Shown: in pieces, positions 46,701-55,000 of the stretch | Numbering within the stretch: position 1 is the stretch's first letter | Layout of the letters: each line of letters starts with the position of its first letter | NCBI GenBank assembly: GCA_949710005.1 | Contig: OX453273.1 | Span: 35,536,250 to 35,600,249 of the forward strand | Origin: Ricordea florida | Taxonomy: Eukaryota > Cnidaria > Anthozoa > Corallimorpharia > Ricordeidae | Direction: 5' to 3' | DNA: 64,000 nucleotides | Notes under the pieces: generated by a model | Database searches by the model: none | Seen by the model: the letters and a program-made list of their open reading frames with translations, nothing else | Told to the model about the DNA's origin: nothing | Position numbers and translations under genes: made by a program

Positions 46701-48664
46701 AAACAAATTATGTGCATTTTAAGTGAGATATGAAACATTTGGTGAAAGACTGTTGTTTAGATACTCGACTGTGATTGGATAATTTTTTTAAAAAGTGGGT
46801 GGTGCTCGGGTGGCCTAGGTTCGAGTAGTTGCACTGTAATAGATTATTATTTTATTATTATTTTAATTATTATTAGTCGGGCAACCGACTATAGGTTTAC
46901 CCTCGAGTTTCATCGCAAATCGCAGTCACGTGCAATGGGGAATACCGCAGACACATAATACGGGCGCAAACTTCTTTCTACGATGTCGAAGTCGATGGCG
47001 AATATGTTGAAAACAAATGGTGTCATCTTTTCTACGCTCAAACATACAGACCCACAAACCGTTCGCGGTAGACCCACTCTAAAAGATGGCGTGTGTAATG
47101 AGCGTATATTTCGAAACGGGTCGTTCCGCGAACTGAAAATAGCAAAAGAACCAAATGATTTAGCGAATGTCTCACTAGAATCAAACCAGAAATCAAACGA
47201 GTTACCAGTGAACAGAAAATGTGGACAGAGTGACAGAAGAGCATTTGCTGATAAAGACAAGGTGCCTCGCGATGAAACTCGAGGAAACGACAACAAAGAT
47301 GCCACGTTGGAAACCAGGACCTTGGTACCCTTAGCATTTCTTTTTGCGGGCCGGGGATTTTGCGAGCTCACATTTGCGAGCTGCGAGCTGCGAGCTGTGA
47401 AAAAAAAAAATAATAATGATAATAATAATCGCAGAGGTCATGGGTTCAAATCCCGTTCAGGCCTGAGTTTTTTTCAGGCTTTAAAATTCACAGCTGCTTA
47501 TTAAGTTGTGTACATAACTGCGATGATCATTTAATGTTATTACAAATAATAATAATGATAATAATAATAATAATGATAATAATAATAATAATAGGAAAAA
47601 GAATAGGAGCAGCCTTCAGTTAGCTTAGTAGCTAACTTCCCATATCTTTTCGCAAGCGAGTCATGTCGTCATGATGAGACAAGAACTGATGCAAGGAAGA
47701 CTACTTACGTCAATTCCATACGCCAAGGACCTCTCACATGGATGTAGACATCCGCCGTGGTTATTCTATTAAAGACTGATTGTTTCTGATTGTTTCGTTA
47801 CTGTCGGAATTAGCTGCAGTCGATGGGGCTCGCTACTTCAGGGGAGCCAAAACACCTCGTATAAGGTTGATGCGACTGAGCTTTTTTTTTTCGAAATAAA
47901 AGTGGAACATTCGTTAAAGGTAGTAGCCTCCCTTCCAGACGTTCTTTTCGTCACACAATCTTTCCTTCCATTCCTTGGAGAGGAAAGGGGGATTGCGTGA
48001 CGGGCCAGAAGAGGCTCCCGTCGCGCGTTACTCGCACTTTGCGCTCGCGAGCTCTCGGGGAGTCCCTTCTTTTGGTATTTCAAGGATGATACATCAATTT
48101 TATTTTATTTTTAATTTTTTTTTAATTTATTTATCTTTTGTTTGCAGCTCGCAGCTTGCAGTTCGCAGCTTGCAGCTCGCATTATTTCAGCTCGCGTGCT
48201 CCCCACATTCTCTTTTTTGGACCACTCCGCACCATAAGTGGTCAACACTCATAACAGCACGTCTACCTGTTGCCCGACTTACGATCTTAGATCGTCTTGT
48301 TATTATTATTATCGTATATTTTTTGTTATTTTTTTTTTATTTTTTATTTTTTTTGCTTCTCGATTAGGAAGCATTTTTGAGTATAAGTCAAGTGTGATTA
48401 GAATCTTATTCGGGTCACTGCCAGTTTCTACTTACAAATACGGGAGGCAAGCTCTCTTTTGTAGCCTTTATCTTCCGGTAAACAATGTCCGCTGCTCCTT
48501 TAACAGTATCTCCTCTGTCTATCAAAACAGATTAAGGGGGAAAACTATGCAAATAATGTACGCTTAACAAAGCAAATTCAGGCGTTCATTCTTCAGTAAA
48601 GGATACAATCGCGAAAAACAAGAGTGTCTCCTCTACTGGACAAGATGAAGAAATTCGACAACAT
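22769..48664 (-). CDS. AP4M1: AP-4 complex subunit mu, 15 or more exons
   Basis: Medium subunit of adaptor complex AP-4, which selects tyrosine-signal cargo at the trans-Golgi network. Exons: 48664-48607, 48518-48436, 46217-46111, 43954-43858, 37231-37126, 35176-35106, 33662-33597, 32602-32476, 31712-31606, 29486-29395, 27697-27650, 27470-27420, 26588-26471, 23653-23601, 22885-22769. All have GT-AG ends and join in frame (about 433 residues; the human protein is 453). The N-terminal longin-like part starts 'MLSNFFILSSRGDTLVFRD'. The mu-homology domain starts near residue 176 with 'VFVDLLERL', then 'IDGCIQMKSF', 'VVLKLRCNF', 'WYWNITKAQGGSE' and 'CSGLQIRSLRV'. The C-terminus is unsettled. Reading on gives a stop at 22690. 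Splicing at GTCAGA (phase 2) to an exon at 22109-22037 gives 'HSQFVLRL', closer to the usual mu ending. The introns carry many transposons. Confidence 0.92.
22975..23330. repeat. Tandem repeat, about 104-bp unit, three copies plus partial
   Basis: Units start at 'gctactgaacagt..ctgtactgtggta' and run through 'ggttctaactttttc' to 'gtgaccattctttgtaaag'. The second and third copies are nearly identical. It lies in the AP4M1 intron next to the exon at 22885. Confidence 0.85.
23472..23540. mobile_element. Tc1/mariner-type hairpin MITE, 69 bp
   Basis: A perfect 27-base inverted repeat begins CAGTCGACTCCCGATAACTC, flanked by TA on both sides (23470-23471 and 23541-23542). The TA duplication and CAGTCGACTCCCG-type ends are typical of mariner/pogo-group elements. 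It is non-coding and lies 60 bases from an AP4M1 exon. Confidence 0.85.
24485..24760. mobile_element. MITE with CAATCATGGACAAAA ends, nested
   Basis: CAATCATGGACAAAA with 'GTTGAGACA' on the left is matched inversely on the right ('TGTCTCAACA' and 'TTTTGTCCATGATTG'). An inner hairpin pairs a C-rich run (about 24589) with a G-rich run (about 24655). It sits inside the 2.1-kb long-inverted-repeat element. Confidence 0.7.
24795..24930. repeat. Tandem duplication, about 62-bp unit
   Basis: The block 'tttaacggatctactttaga' through 'ttcagggatatgc' occurs twice in a row, at about 24813 and 24868. Confidence 0.8.
25799..25865. repeat. CA / CCA simple repeat
   Basis: An ACAC-rich run grades into a CCACCA-type run at the right border of the 2.1-kb element. 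Confidence 0.85.
26311..26457. mobile_element. Near-perfect hairpin MITE, 147 bp, with 6-bp target duplication
   Basis: The ends GGGCATATAATTCATGGTAG and their inverse, continuing into 'GCCACCATATAGT', make a stem of over 60 bases with a small loop. The direct repeat TCAGTC flanks it exactly (26305-26310 and 26458-26463). The right flank is only 7 bases from the 5' splice site of an AP4M1 exon, which ends at 26471. Confidence 0.85.
26782..27090. repeat. GGTGAT / GGTGGT trinucleotide-type repeat
   Basis: About 300 bases of imperfect GAT/GGT triplets, creating long artefactual open frames on both strands (Asp/Gly on one, His/Thr/Ser on the other). It is intronic in AP4M1. Confidence 0.9.
27095..27175. 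mobile_element. TCACGCAACG-family MITE core
   Basis: 'GGCTCGCCACGCAACG' is paired with 'CGTTGCGTGACG' around an 'AGCGTGGG' centre. It abuts the triplet repeat. The outer ends are not clear. Confidence 0.55.
27796..27940 (+). mobile_element. tRNA-derived SINE fragment
   Basis: 'cagttgtgtagtggtttgcg' resembles a pol III A box region. 'gacttcagatcaagagatct' and 'ggggtttcaaggc' occupy the B-box position. This head is typical of tRNA-derived SINEs found in many marine invertebrates. The B box has decayed. Confidence 0.55.
28171..28248. repeat. GTGA/GTAG tetranucleotide repeat
   Basis: A run of gtaggtaa grading into gtgagtgagtga. It abuts the next MITE exactly. Confidence 0.85.
28249..28404. mobile_element. 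MITE with ACGGTAAGATTCCGCACAGG ends
   Basis: ACGGTAAGATTCCGCACAGG followed by TCCCTA is matched in inverse at the right end, with one inserted base. The inner 'gcatgcataatga' box is shared with the MITE at 50165-50303. The total is about 156 bp. Confidence 0.75.
28667..28942 (+). mobile_element. Dispersed approximately 275-bp element, copy 1
   Basis: It begins 'TTAGTATAGATACTCAGGTG', contains 'CTCGACGAACAAAATGGCTG', has an inner 'AATAATCACCTG' inverse block and ends 'GGCGAATAATTGTT'. Two other copies lie at 33280-33556 (inverted) and 33896-34166. It carries a CCAAT-like 'GATTGG' motif. Internal inverted blocks suggest a MITE. Confidence 0.75.
29038..29394. other. AP4M1 intron stretch, no exon recognised
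   Basis: A 118-codon minus-strand frame here directly follows the AP4M1 exon at 29486-29395. It has no similarity to the mu-homology domain, which instead continues at 27697. I treat this as intron. Confidence 0.6.
30912..30991. mobile_element. piggyBac-type MITE, 80 bp
   Basis: TTAA at each end (30912-30915 and 30988-30991) with inverted ends CCCTTTAAGCCCC and GGGGCTTAAAGGG. Confidence 0.8.
31062..31156. repeat. 19-bp tandem repeat, five copies
   Basis: The unit GAGCCACAGGAGACCCACT is repeated five times head to tail with one or two substitutions. Confidence 0.95.
31232..31383. mobile_element. MITE with GGAGGGTCTCAATG ends and satellite core
   Basis: GGAGGGTCTCAATG and CATTGAGACCCTCC are the inverted ends, with ACTA flanking both sides (31228-31231 and 31384-31387). 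The core is three or four copies of TTAACCGTTAGCCGTAAAA. It is non-coding. Confidence 0.7.
32787..32935 (+). mobile_element. SINE 3' tail, copy A
   Basis: 'caggctttaaaattcacag' followed by 'gcttaagttgtgtacataac' and 'tgcgatgatcatttaatg'. It matches the tails at 47429-47544 and, inverted, at 58193-58300. Confidence 0.7.
33280..33556 (-). mobile_element. Dispersed approximately 275-bp element, copy 2 (inverted)
   Basis: The reverse complement of the copy at 28667. It lies in the AP4M1 intron immediately downstream of the donor of the exon ending at 33597. It forms an inverted pair with copy 3, about 340 bases away. Confidence 0.75.
33896..34166 (+). mobile_element. Dispersed approximately 275-bp element, copy 3
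   Basis: The same orientation and layout as the copy at 28667, including 'CTCGACGAACAAAATG' and the terminal 'GGTGAATAATT'. The AP4M1 exon 33662-33597 sits between copies 2 and 3. Confidence 0.75.
35380..35985 (+). mobile_element. AGTCGGGCAAC-type element, copy A (short, degraded)
   Basis: The block around 35500-35650 ('ttgaagtagatggcggatatg', 'tcaaacatacagacccaca') matches 46985-47130. The right part ('gcccgacttaagatcttag') matches 48270-48300. A hairpin 'aaggcggtaatgccgaaacg' is present near 35690. No intact frame. Confidence 0.65.
36050..36292 (-). pseudogene. BED-type/hAT transposon relic (N-terminal zinc-finger part)
   Basis: The minus-strand frame contains 'YATSTFHIDDGLMFC', 'YLRKSVVDKH' and flanking sequence resembling the BED-like zinc finger of hAT elements and CGGBP1-like proteins. 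One of the zinc-binding Cys positions is missing and no catalytic part follows, so it is probably a decayed fragment in an AP4M1 intron. The assignment rests on pattern only. Confidence 0.35.
36661..36760 (+). mobile_element. hAT-like terminus
   Basis: CAGGGTTGTCAAAATAAGCC opens a GC-rich 'gccggcaaccggcgc' stretch. CAGGG-type ends are usual for hAT elements. No matching right end was found. Confidence 0.35.
37825..38007. mobile_element. 183-bp hairpin MITE
   Basis: GCAATAGATCACACTTTCTA plus 'TGGGTTTACCGGCGTGATAA' pairs with the exact inverse at the right, around a 'gagccgaaggcgag' loop. A shortened relative with 'TTTCTATGGGTTTACCGGC' is at 43566. Confidence 0.85.
38521..39108. repeat. GGATCC satellite, left arm
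   Basis: It includes a 60-bp composite unit repeated almost exactly at 38701 and 38761 (with a diverged copy at 38641). Then comes a 60-65 bp unit of 'aggatcttgataagatcctg' type. Many BamHI-like palindromes are present. The translated frames across it are artefacts. Confidence 0.9.
41738..41953. mobile_element. piggyBac-type MITE, 216 bp
   Basis: TTAA flanks (41738-41741 and 41950-41953) with inverted ends CCCTTTACTTCC and GGAGGTAAAGGG. It is nested in the centre of the foldback-like element. Confidence 0.75.
42221..42725. repeat. 31-bp tandem array, about 16 copies
   Basis: The unit starts AGGATCCTGTACAAGATCCT and ends ACACATTTGCT. Copies vary mainly at TGTACAAG/TGTGCAAG and TTTGCT/TTTCCT. 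Each unit contains two nested palindromes. This is the inner part of the right arm of the foldback-like element. Confidence 0.97.
43566..43655. mobile_element. Shortened relative of the 183-bp hairpin MITE
   Basis: 'TTTCTATGGGTTTACCGGC' and 'AATAACCCATAGG' form a short hairpin, followed by 'GAGTTATTTTATAAAAT', which also follows the longer copy at 37825-38007. Confidence 0.55.
44096..44238. mobile_element. 143-bp hairpin MITE
   Basis: GTTATTTACCGG plus 'GGTCCGTATGGGAAAAAACT' and 'GGTCTTGAGTA' are mirrored at the right end around a 'gaggccgaaggccg' loop. Confidence 0.85.
44429..44624. mobile_element. 196-bp MITE with TAGTATCACCCAACTAGT ends
   Basis: TAGTATCACCCAACTAGT and its exact inverse bound the unit, and inner 'AAATGCCA' and 'TGGCATTT' blocks are also mirrored. 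A TA duplication is possible. Confidence 0.8.
45405..45535. mobile_element. Solo end of the CAGGGCTAAAAATT element
   Basis: Nearly identical to the left 125 bases of the element at 62687-62995 ('CAGGGCTAAAAATTAACTCC', 'TGGTGGCCAGTCGGGCCAG'). No right end. Confidence 0.75.
47429..47544 (+). mobile_element. tRNA-derived SINE, 3' part
   Basis: A pol III B box (GGGTTCAAATCC) is followed by 'cgttcaggcctgag', then 'caggctttaaaattcacag' and the 'tgtgtacataactgcgatga' tail, flanked by TAA repeats. No A box is visible, so it is 5' truncated. Confidence 0.75.
47928..48015. mobile_element. TCACGCAA-family MITE, nested
   Basis: 'TAGCCTCCCTTCCAGACG' and 'TCGTCACACAATC' on the left are matched by 'GGATTGCGTGACG' and 'CAGAAGAGGCT' on the right. 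Confidence 0.6.
48519..48606 (-). other. U12-type (minor spliceosome) intron 1 of AP4M1, 88 bp
   Basis: The intron opens with GTATCCTTT immediately after exon 1, the diagnostic U12 5' splice site. It has 'CCCCCTTAATC' close to the branch consensus TCCTTAAC, with about 13 bases from the branch region to the terminal AG. There is no strong polypyrimidine tract. It is phase 1. All other AP4M1 introns have ordinary U2-type donors. Confidence 0.8.
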
Positions 48665-49094
48665 GGCGGATTACTGTTTTGAAGTTAACCGCTGATCGCG
48701 AAGTAAGGTGATCGACGACTTGACAGATACGAGAAGCTCTGGGAACCAGAATGAAACGCGTTTTACTTCACCCCCATTTTTGCTTTTTTTCGGTGTGAAA
48801 TTGCAATTGAGGACTTCCTGTGTGTTTGTCTAACTGCTTTTACAGTTGAATAAAATGATTAGGTATTCAGAGGTTATTCACTGTCTTGCACTTGTTCAAT
48901 CTGTTTGAATTCTGGAACAAAAGATAATGCAAGTGAAATCACTGACTCGACCGGCACATGCGCAGATTTGCTCCCGTGGTCTGCTGGGGGTCGATACTTT
49001 CTGCGACGGCACGTGTGGTTGTTCAAAGTTGAGATTTTGCGCCCTTTCTTGTCCACGATTTAAGCATCAGGTTCAGCAAGAAGTAACTGAAAAC
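48665..49094. promoter_or_regulatory. Probable bidirectional promoter, AP4M1 and hnRNP U-like
   Basis: The two start codons face away from each other with 430 bases between. The interval has CpGs, no clear TATA box, and an NRF1-like CATGCGCAG at 48957-48965. The reading frame of the hnRNP U-like first exon is open back to an ATG at 48927, but the start at 49095 fits the family. Confidence 0.6.
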
Positions 49095-52000
49095 ATGAGT
49101 GAACTTGACGAGGCAGCTATAAAGAAGCTCAAGGTAGCGGAACTGAGGACCGAGCTTCAGAATCGCGGCCTTGACTCGAAAGGGAACAAACCCGTTCTTG
49201 TTGAACGCTTGCTCGCAGCAATTTCAAACGGGTCGGTCGAGGAGGCACCCAACGACAAGATAAACGATGATGCAGTGGCGGACACATCAGAGCAAGATGA
49301 AGAAAAGCAACCGTCTTCTGGTGCGGAACAAGAACTAAAGGATGGAGAGGAGGATGTTTCCGAAACTGCTGTAACGCAGGAACCCGAGTCTTCTAGCTCA
49401 ACCGAAACGGCGACCGCTCCACCGACGGAAGACGCGCCGATGGAGGCAAAAGAAACGAAAGACGAATTGGACTTAACTAAAGAAGGGGAAGGAGCAGATG
49501 AAACTGTGTCGACTGAAGAAAGCGCTACAGACGTGAAAGACGATGAAAAGAGTACAGATAAGCCGATGGAAACAAGCGAAGAAGCCGGAGATTCAACATC
49601 GAAACAGTCAACTAGCGAAGGTTTGTTGTGTTTGCTATTACTTACTTGTACAATGAAGTTTTATTCATGCTTATCAATTTAAAAGAAAATTCTAGTTTTA
49701 AAGATTTGTTAAATGACAATTGGTGGTATTTGTCGCTTGTGTTGTTACTTGAAATCGCGCGCTGTTTTGTGAAATCCGTTTAATGTAACCTGATACGTAC
49801 AAGTAGTTGCAAGCTATAAATTATGAATGCTGCGGCAATTCACGAAGATTTCCCGAACAACAGCATGTATAACTTAATAGAAATTATGTGTAACTGATCA
49901 TCGATGATACCTTAGGCTTGGTGAAAGGATTTACCTCCATTCACAGGACAAACACATCATGGTTCGATTGTTGTATCGGTTTGGTATCAATTGTGCATTT
50001 CATTTTAACAAGTTCTACGTGGAATGATCGAGCTGATTACGTACTCGCCCATCACTAACTGATCATTAAGTTTTCCTATGTTGATTCATAGTTCACGTAT
50101 TTCTAGTCTTAAAAGTAATTAAAATGTCCGTAATAATCCCAGTCGCAAGTTATTACGAAAGCTTTGGCTAGATTTCCGCATAACCATATACTTCTTTATG
50201 CGCATGCTCTAACTGTACTGTCTCACTCTTCAAAAAAAAATTTGCACATTCATTAGCCTACAGCATGCATAATGAGGTATGGGGTGATACGGAAATGTAG
50301 CCAGAGATTTTTGCTTAACCTAGGTGGAAATGGGTTACCCCATCTGTATTTGAAACAGTTATGAAGCCACCTTCAACTTGTCAATCATCAGTTAACGGTG
50401 ATGACACTTCGATACACAAATACCGCTGTCCCAACAGGGTCCACTTAAGACTCTGAAACTTAACTGATTAATGCAAATGACAATAGCACTTTATGAATTG
50501 CTCCTTTGGATATCTCAACAAGCAGTACTTTGCAAATCTGGATTGTTTTTTACCCGGGCTCAATTTAAACAAATGAAATTCAGGTAAATTGACTTTTAGT
50601 GTAGTATAGAGATGTAACAGTTTTAAAACTACTCCCACGTGAAATTTAACCCCAAATGACTTGCATGCTTGTGGAAGAAAGACTACTGGTAGATATAATT
50701 GTTTACAAGTTGTGAGTAAGGAAATGAGTTACTTTTCTGATGCAATGTTAGTAGCTGTAGAAGATGTTGTAGTAATTGAAGGTAATCTGTCACTTGGCAG
50801 TAACTGTTCAATGAGATTTTACAAGAAGCTATTGTATTTTTAAAATTGTGGCTTTGGAACCTTAACTGCTAGTTATTTCCTACATAGATGTTTCACCTTG
50901 GCTGCATGTCTTGAAGCAGTATATGTATTTTAGGAGCGAAAAACAAAAGTTTGTTGTTTAGGGTTGTTTGCTTCTAAAACGGCATGGAACCCTTTAAAAG
51001 TTTTAAATTACTTAATTACAGAAGAGGTGAAGATGAAAATGGGAATGGTTATGGAAGGAGATATCTAGCAAGAGTTCAGAGGCTTGCTGTTACACACTCC
51101 AATCTATTTTGATGTACTTACATCACATGCTTTGCTGTCAGAGTTTCATAGCTGCAGATTTTGTTTTATCTTCTTTCAATTGATATGTGGACACCACACA
51201 GTCAGCACTCCAAGCTGAGCCATTTTGGTTGCCTTGGCGAGTACAGAAAAAGAATTGGCAACCAAAACTGTCAGGAAGGTTTCCAATTTTGGGGACCTAT
51301 TTCCTGGCTATTTGATTTGTTTTGATATCTAGACAGGGCAAACAACCACAAAACTGTTCAGTTCTTCTTTTCGTAATTTCTGGCTCTTTAACCCTTTCAC
51401 TCCTAACTTGTCTGGACTCAAATATCACCTTGGTCCTGAATTAATTAGGCTTACATCACATAATTATGAAGTACTGTTTATTTCACCTTAATAACTTTAA
51501 AATACTAGAAAAAACCCTATTGCACCTAAAAGAAAAGTTGTAGTCAAGAGAATAAGCTATCGCACATGTCAAATCGGTCTACATACAAACACCTATAAAA
51601 TAAGAAAACAATATTTTTAATTAGCACAATTTGAATTTCCCGCGCCATGCTGTTGTCCATTCACGGCTCTGAATGAAACAAATCTACTTTGAGGCTCAGG
51701 AAAACTTCTAAATACAAATTTAAGGTACAAAAAATTGTCAAAGAAATAAAATAATGTCTAAATGTCAGTGTCTGAACCGTTATTTTCACCCTCTGGGCGA
51801 AGAATGCTATGCCATTCGGCGAAACAATTTCCCTTACAAAGAATGACCTTGCACCCGCGGCAGCCAGCTCGGGATTCGCGAGGCCCATCGCCCTTTTTGT
51901 TCGCTATTTTAAGCCTGAGACTTCTGGCCTTGCAGGCTTCACAGAGCAGCGCTTTCTTATTCTTTTGAACAATTCGATCATATATATGATCCATAAATCC

Positions 52001-55000
52001 GCAAGGACAGGTTCTGCTCGTGGATGGCCAGCACGCTTTCGTTGAATAACAAGCTTTAATCGGTAGAGTTTGTGCTCTGGATGATTCGGTGCTGGTAGTG
52101 TTCTTGGGTCTGAGATGTGAAGATATATATCGCATTAGTTCGAGAAATCTGTCCCGAAAGAAAACTTTCGCTGTGCTTGTCTGATGGAACCGCTCAGGCG
52201 AAGACCAATAAAGGAAAATATTTGGCAACTTAATAATTCCCATCAAAATCAGAACGCCAAGGAATGCTTTGATTCCTGTCACAGAAGTAGACAAAAATTC
52301 GCGTAGCATTTCTTCTCGGTTGAGGTTGATTTCAGCCGTGTAACTGTTGTTGTTGTTACTGACAATTTCAAACAGGTCCGCTGTAAACAAAGGCAAGAAA
52401 TAATCTAGAACGGACGAATACAGCGGCATTCGTCTTACAAGGCCAACATGTTCGGTAAACTCGGGTGTTTCTACATTCTCGGGGCTTTCATTCCACTGAA
52501 TTTCATCGCTTTCCTCCGATGATTCTTCGTCTTCCATCTCCTCTTCAAGTGACACTTTGTCACCATAGTCAAAATCTTTACGCGTTTGGCGAAACATTTC
52601 TACTTCTTCTCGGCTAAAGCCGAGAAAGTCACCATTATCAGAGTCATCGAACAGCGACGCCATTTTTCGATAACAGCGAAAAAATCGCGAAGTTTAACTT
52701 CAAAATTCTCGGTGAAAGCGACGTTTCACGGGGAAGTCGTGTATGAGAAAATTTCTATTTGGCACGTGCTGGTTTCTTTACTGAAGGTCACATGACCTCA
52801 GCATTAACCAATGAAGAGAAAAGAGCTGTTGAACTGAGCTACCCCAAAGAAACGTCGCTTGACGTAAATCGGACTTTCGCGTGACACGAGCGTCACGTCA
52901 ATTGACGTAAACAGGAGTGAAAGGGTTAAAGACTTTATTTAAAGTAAACATCATTTTCCGCCAAGGTATTCGCAGTGTTGCATCCAGAGTGCGCCATTGC
53001 ATCCTGGGACATAATATTTTGCCTTTGGACGCCCTAAAATACTAAGGAGGGGTCCTTGTGGACACACAAACTTCACACTTGAAATAAATGCAAATTCATA
53101 AATTGAAAACTTATGAACCACACGCTTGTTATATTTATCTTAACAACATTGCTATTTTTCACATACTTAATGTTGATTGATCCATCAAGAAAATGCATGA
53201 CAAAGAGAGAATTCTAGTTGATGTATTTTCATTTCAGCATCAGTATAACTTGAAAGTAATACGTTTTCACATGACTTTCAAATCCTGAAGATGACGCGGT
53301 CAATGTTGTTCAGTAAACAACTTGGCATAAAGTGAAAAGCCAGTGAACTAAATTCCAGATTGGTCGCAGAAGTCTAAGTCTGCATGTCATTTTGCTGCCA
53401 ATGGCTCCGCAATTTCAAATGGATTGAGTTCAAAGTGTGGAAAATGTTTTGTTCCAGTAGTATAGACGCGAAGATAAACAATACGCATGCCATGTGTGGA
53501 ACATTGAACTTCCAAGGATCAACACTGGAGCCTCAGGCCAGCTGCAATGAACATTGCACTGCCTCAGGAGCTCAAGTCCTTTGCCGATCCATGAATGCTG
53601 CAACCGAGAAAGCTTGGAGCCATCACAAAAAGGCGATTATGTGCGCAAAGAAGACTGCTTACTTTGTAGCAAAGATGAATCTTTTGATCTCACACTATGG
53701 AGAGATTATTGAATTACTTCCTTGGCATTCATTTTTACTTAACCGTTCTTTCTGATGCACAGTTGTTACCAAATGACTTATTTTGGTGTTCACTTGCTTC
53801 GTCTTTTTTAGTTCTGACTTCCCATAACAAAACCTTTTAAGGGAGCCGTAGTGTCACCGAAGTGACTGAAGCAGCATTTACTCGGCCCAGTAATCGCAGT
53901 TTTCAAAATGGTGATTAAGAAAACCAATTGAAGGCTTACAGAAGGGAATAAAAGTTGACATTGAAAGCAATAAATTGTTCTTGATAGTGTTTCAATGAAT
54001 TTCAACCACCAACAGAATTTTACATTATCAAATTAATAGGTGATCGATATCATCTTTTATGATAGGAGCCCCAAATATTTGTCCAAGGGGCCCAGAGGAC
54101 CCCCACCCTCTAAAACCTGGGTGCAACACTGTATTTGCTTGCGCAGCAGCCATTTTGATACAGTATGGTCAGCGGTTTCCCATTCATTTAATATGGTGCA
54201 ATGTTTACAGAAAAGTGAAAACTGTTCAAAAATAAAAAATAAAAATATAATAAATGACGACCAAAACAATATCCCTGATGACCTTTTTAGAAGTGAAGGT
54301 TGCCAAAAGGTGACTTAACGAAAAACTTAGCTTGCAGCACTGACAGTAGTTGAGAATTTCAATAATTTTGTGTTGTTTCTTTAACTTACTGTGGTTTCTC
54401 AGTTGTAAGACGCACTCCTAATTTCAATATTGTTGTGGTAATTTGTTTTATCAAGTCCAAAACTGAAAGTTTCACCGAAACCTTTGGTTATATGATGCAA
54501 CCTAAACTACAGGAAAATTTTTCTTGATGTTTCCCTTTATGAAAACGCTACGTCATTGAATTCTCTAATTAGTGTCTTTTAATTGATGGAACAAAAGGAA
54601 CTACCTCACACAGTAATGAACAAAAGAAGAAAAGTCACACGTCTTGATGATACACAAGTCAGATTGCACAGAAAAAAAAAACTAGTTCCATTTTACAGCA
54701 TCAAACATCACCCATGCATTTGAATATTCAGTTGCTCAACTTCTCTCTGAGAGCATTCACCAGTTAAAAAAGTGTATATTCCAAAATGATTTTCCTGTCA
54801 TGCAAAGCACTAGCTGTCACATGTACGATAAAGGTGAAGTTGAAAGTAGTAGCACAGGCCAAAACCATTAACAACCAATGAGTTGATTGCGAGTGGGAAT
54901 TTTAGAATCCAAAATTTTGGTAGGAGGAGTTGCACCAGTCATCGACAGCAGTTCTCGCATGTTTACATCATGTGGTCAAATTGCACACCATTTTGGTATT

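Larger units (their letters stand above)
46875..48300. mobile_element. 1.4-kb element with AGTCGGGCAAC ends, copy B
   Basis: AGTCGGGCAAC at 46875 is inverted at 48269-48279. Inner inverted 'GCGAGCTGCGAGCTG' (about 47376) and 'CAGCTCGCAGCTTGCAG' (about 48147) boxes also pair. It is flanked on both sides by TTATTATTATT-type DNA. It holds a SINE, a TAA microsatellite and a TCACGCAA-type MITE. The 173-codon plus-strand frame in its left half has no recognised domain. It is located in AP4M1 intron 2. Confidence 0.65.

Noticed and set aside
46983-47504. 173-codon plus-strand frame
   Set aside because: It spans transposon sequence, a microsatellite and part of a SINE, with no recognised domain, so I treat it as mobile-element sequence.
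47700-47770. Splice-like segment on the minus strand that could be AP4M1 exon 2
   Set aside because: Its translation does not match the mu subunit. The segment at 48518-48436 matches in sequence and phase.
48874-49056. 60-codon minus-strand frame at the divergent promoter
   Set aside because: Antisense to the 5' region of the hnRNP U-like gene and not related to AP4M1, whose first exon is at 48664.
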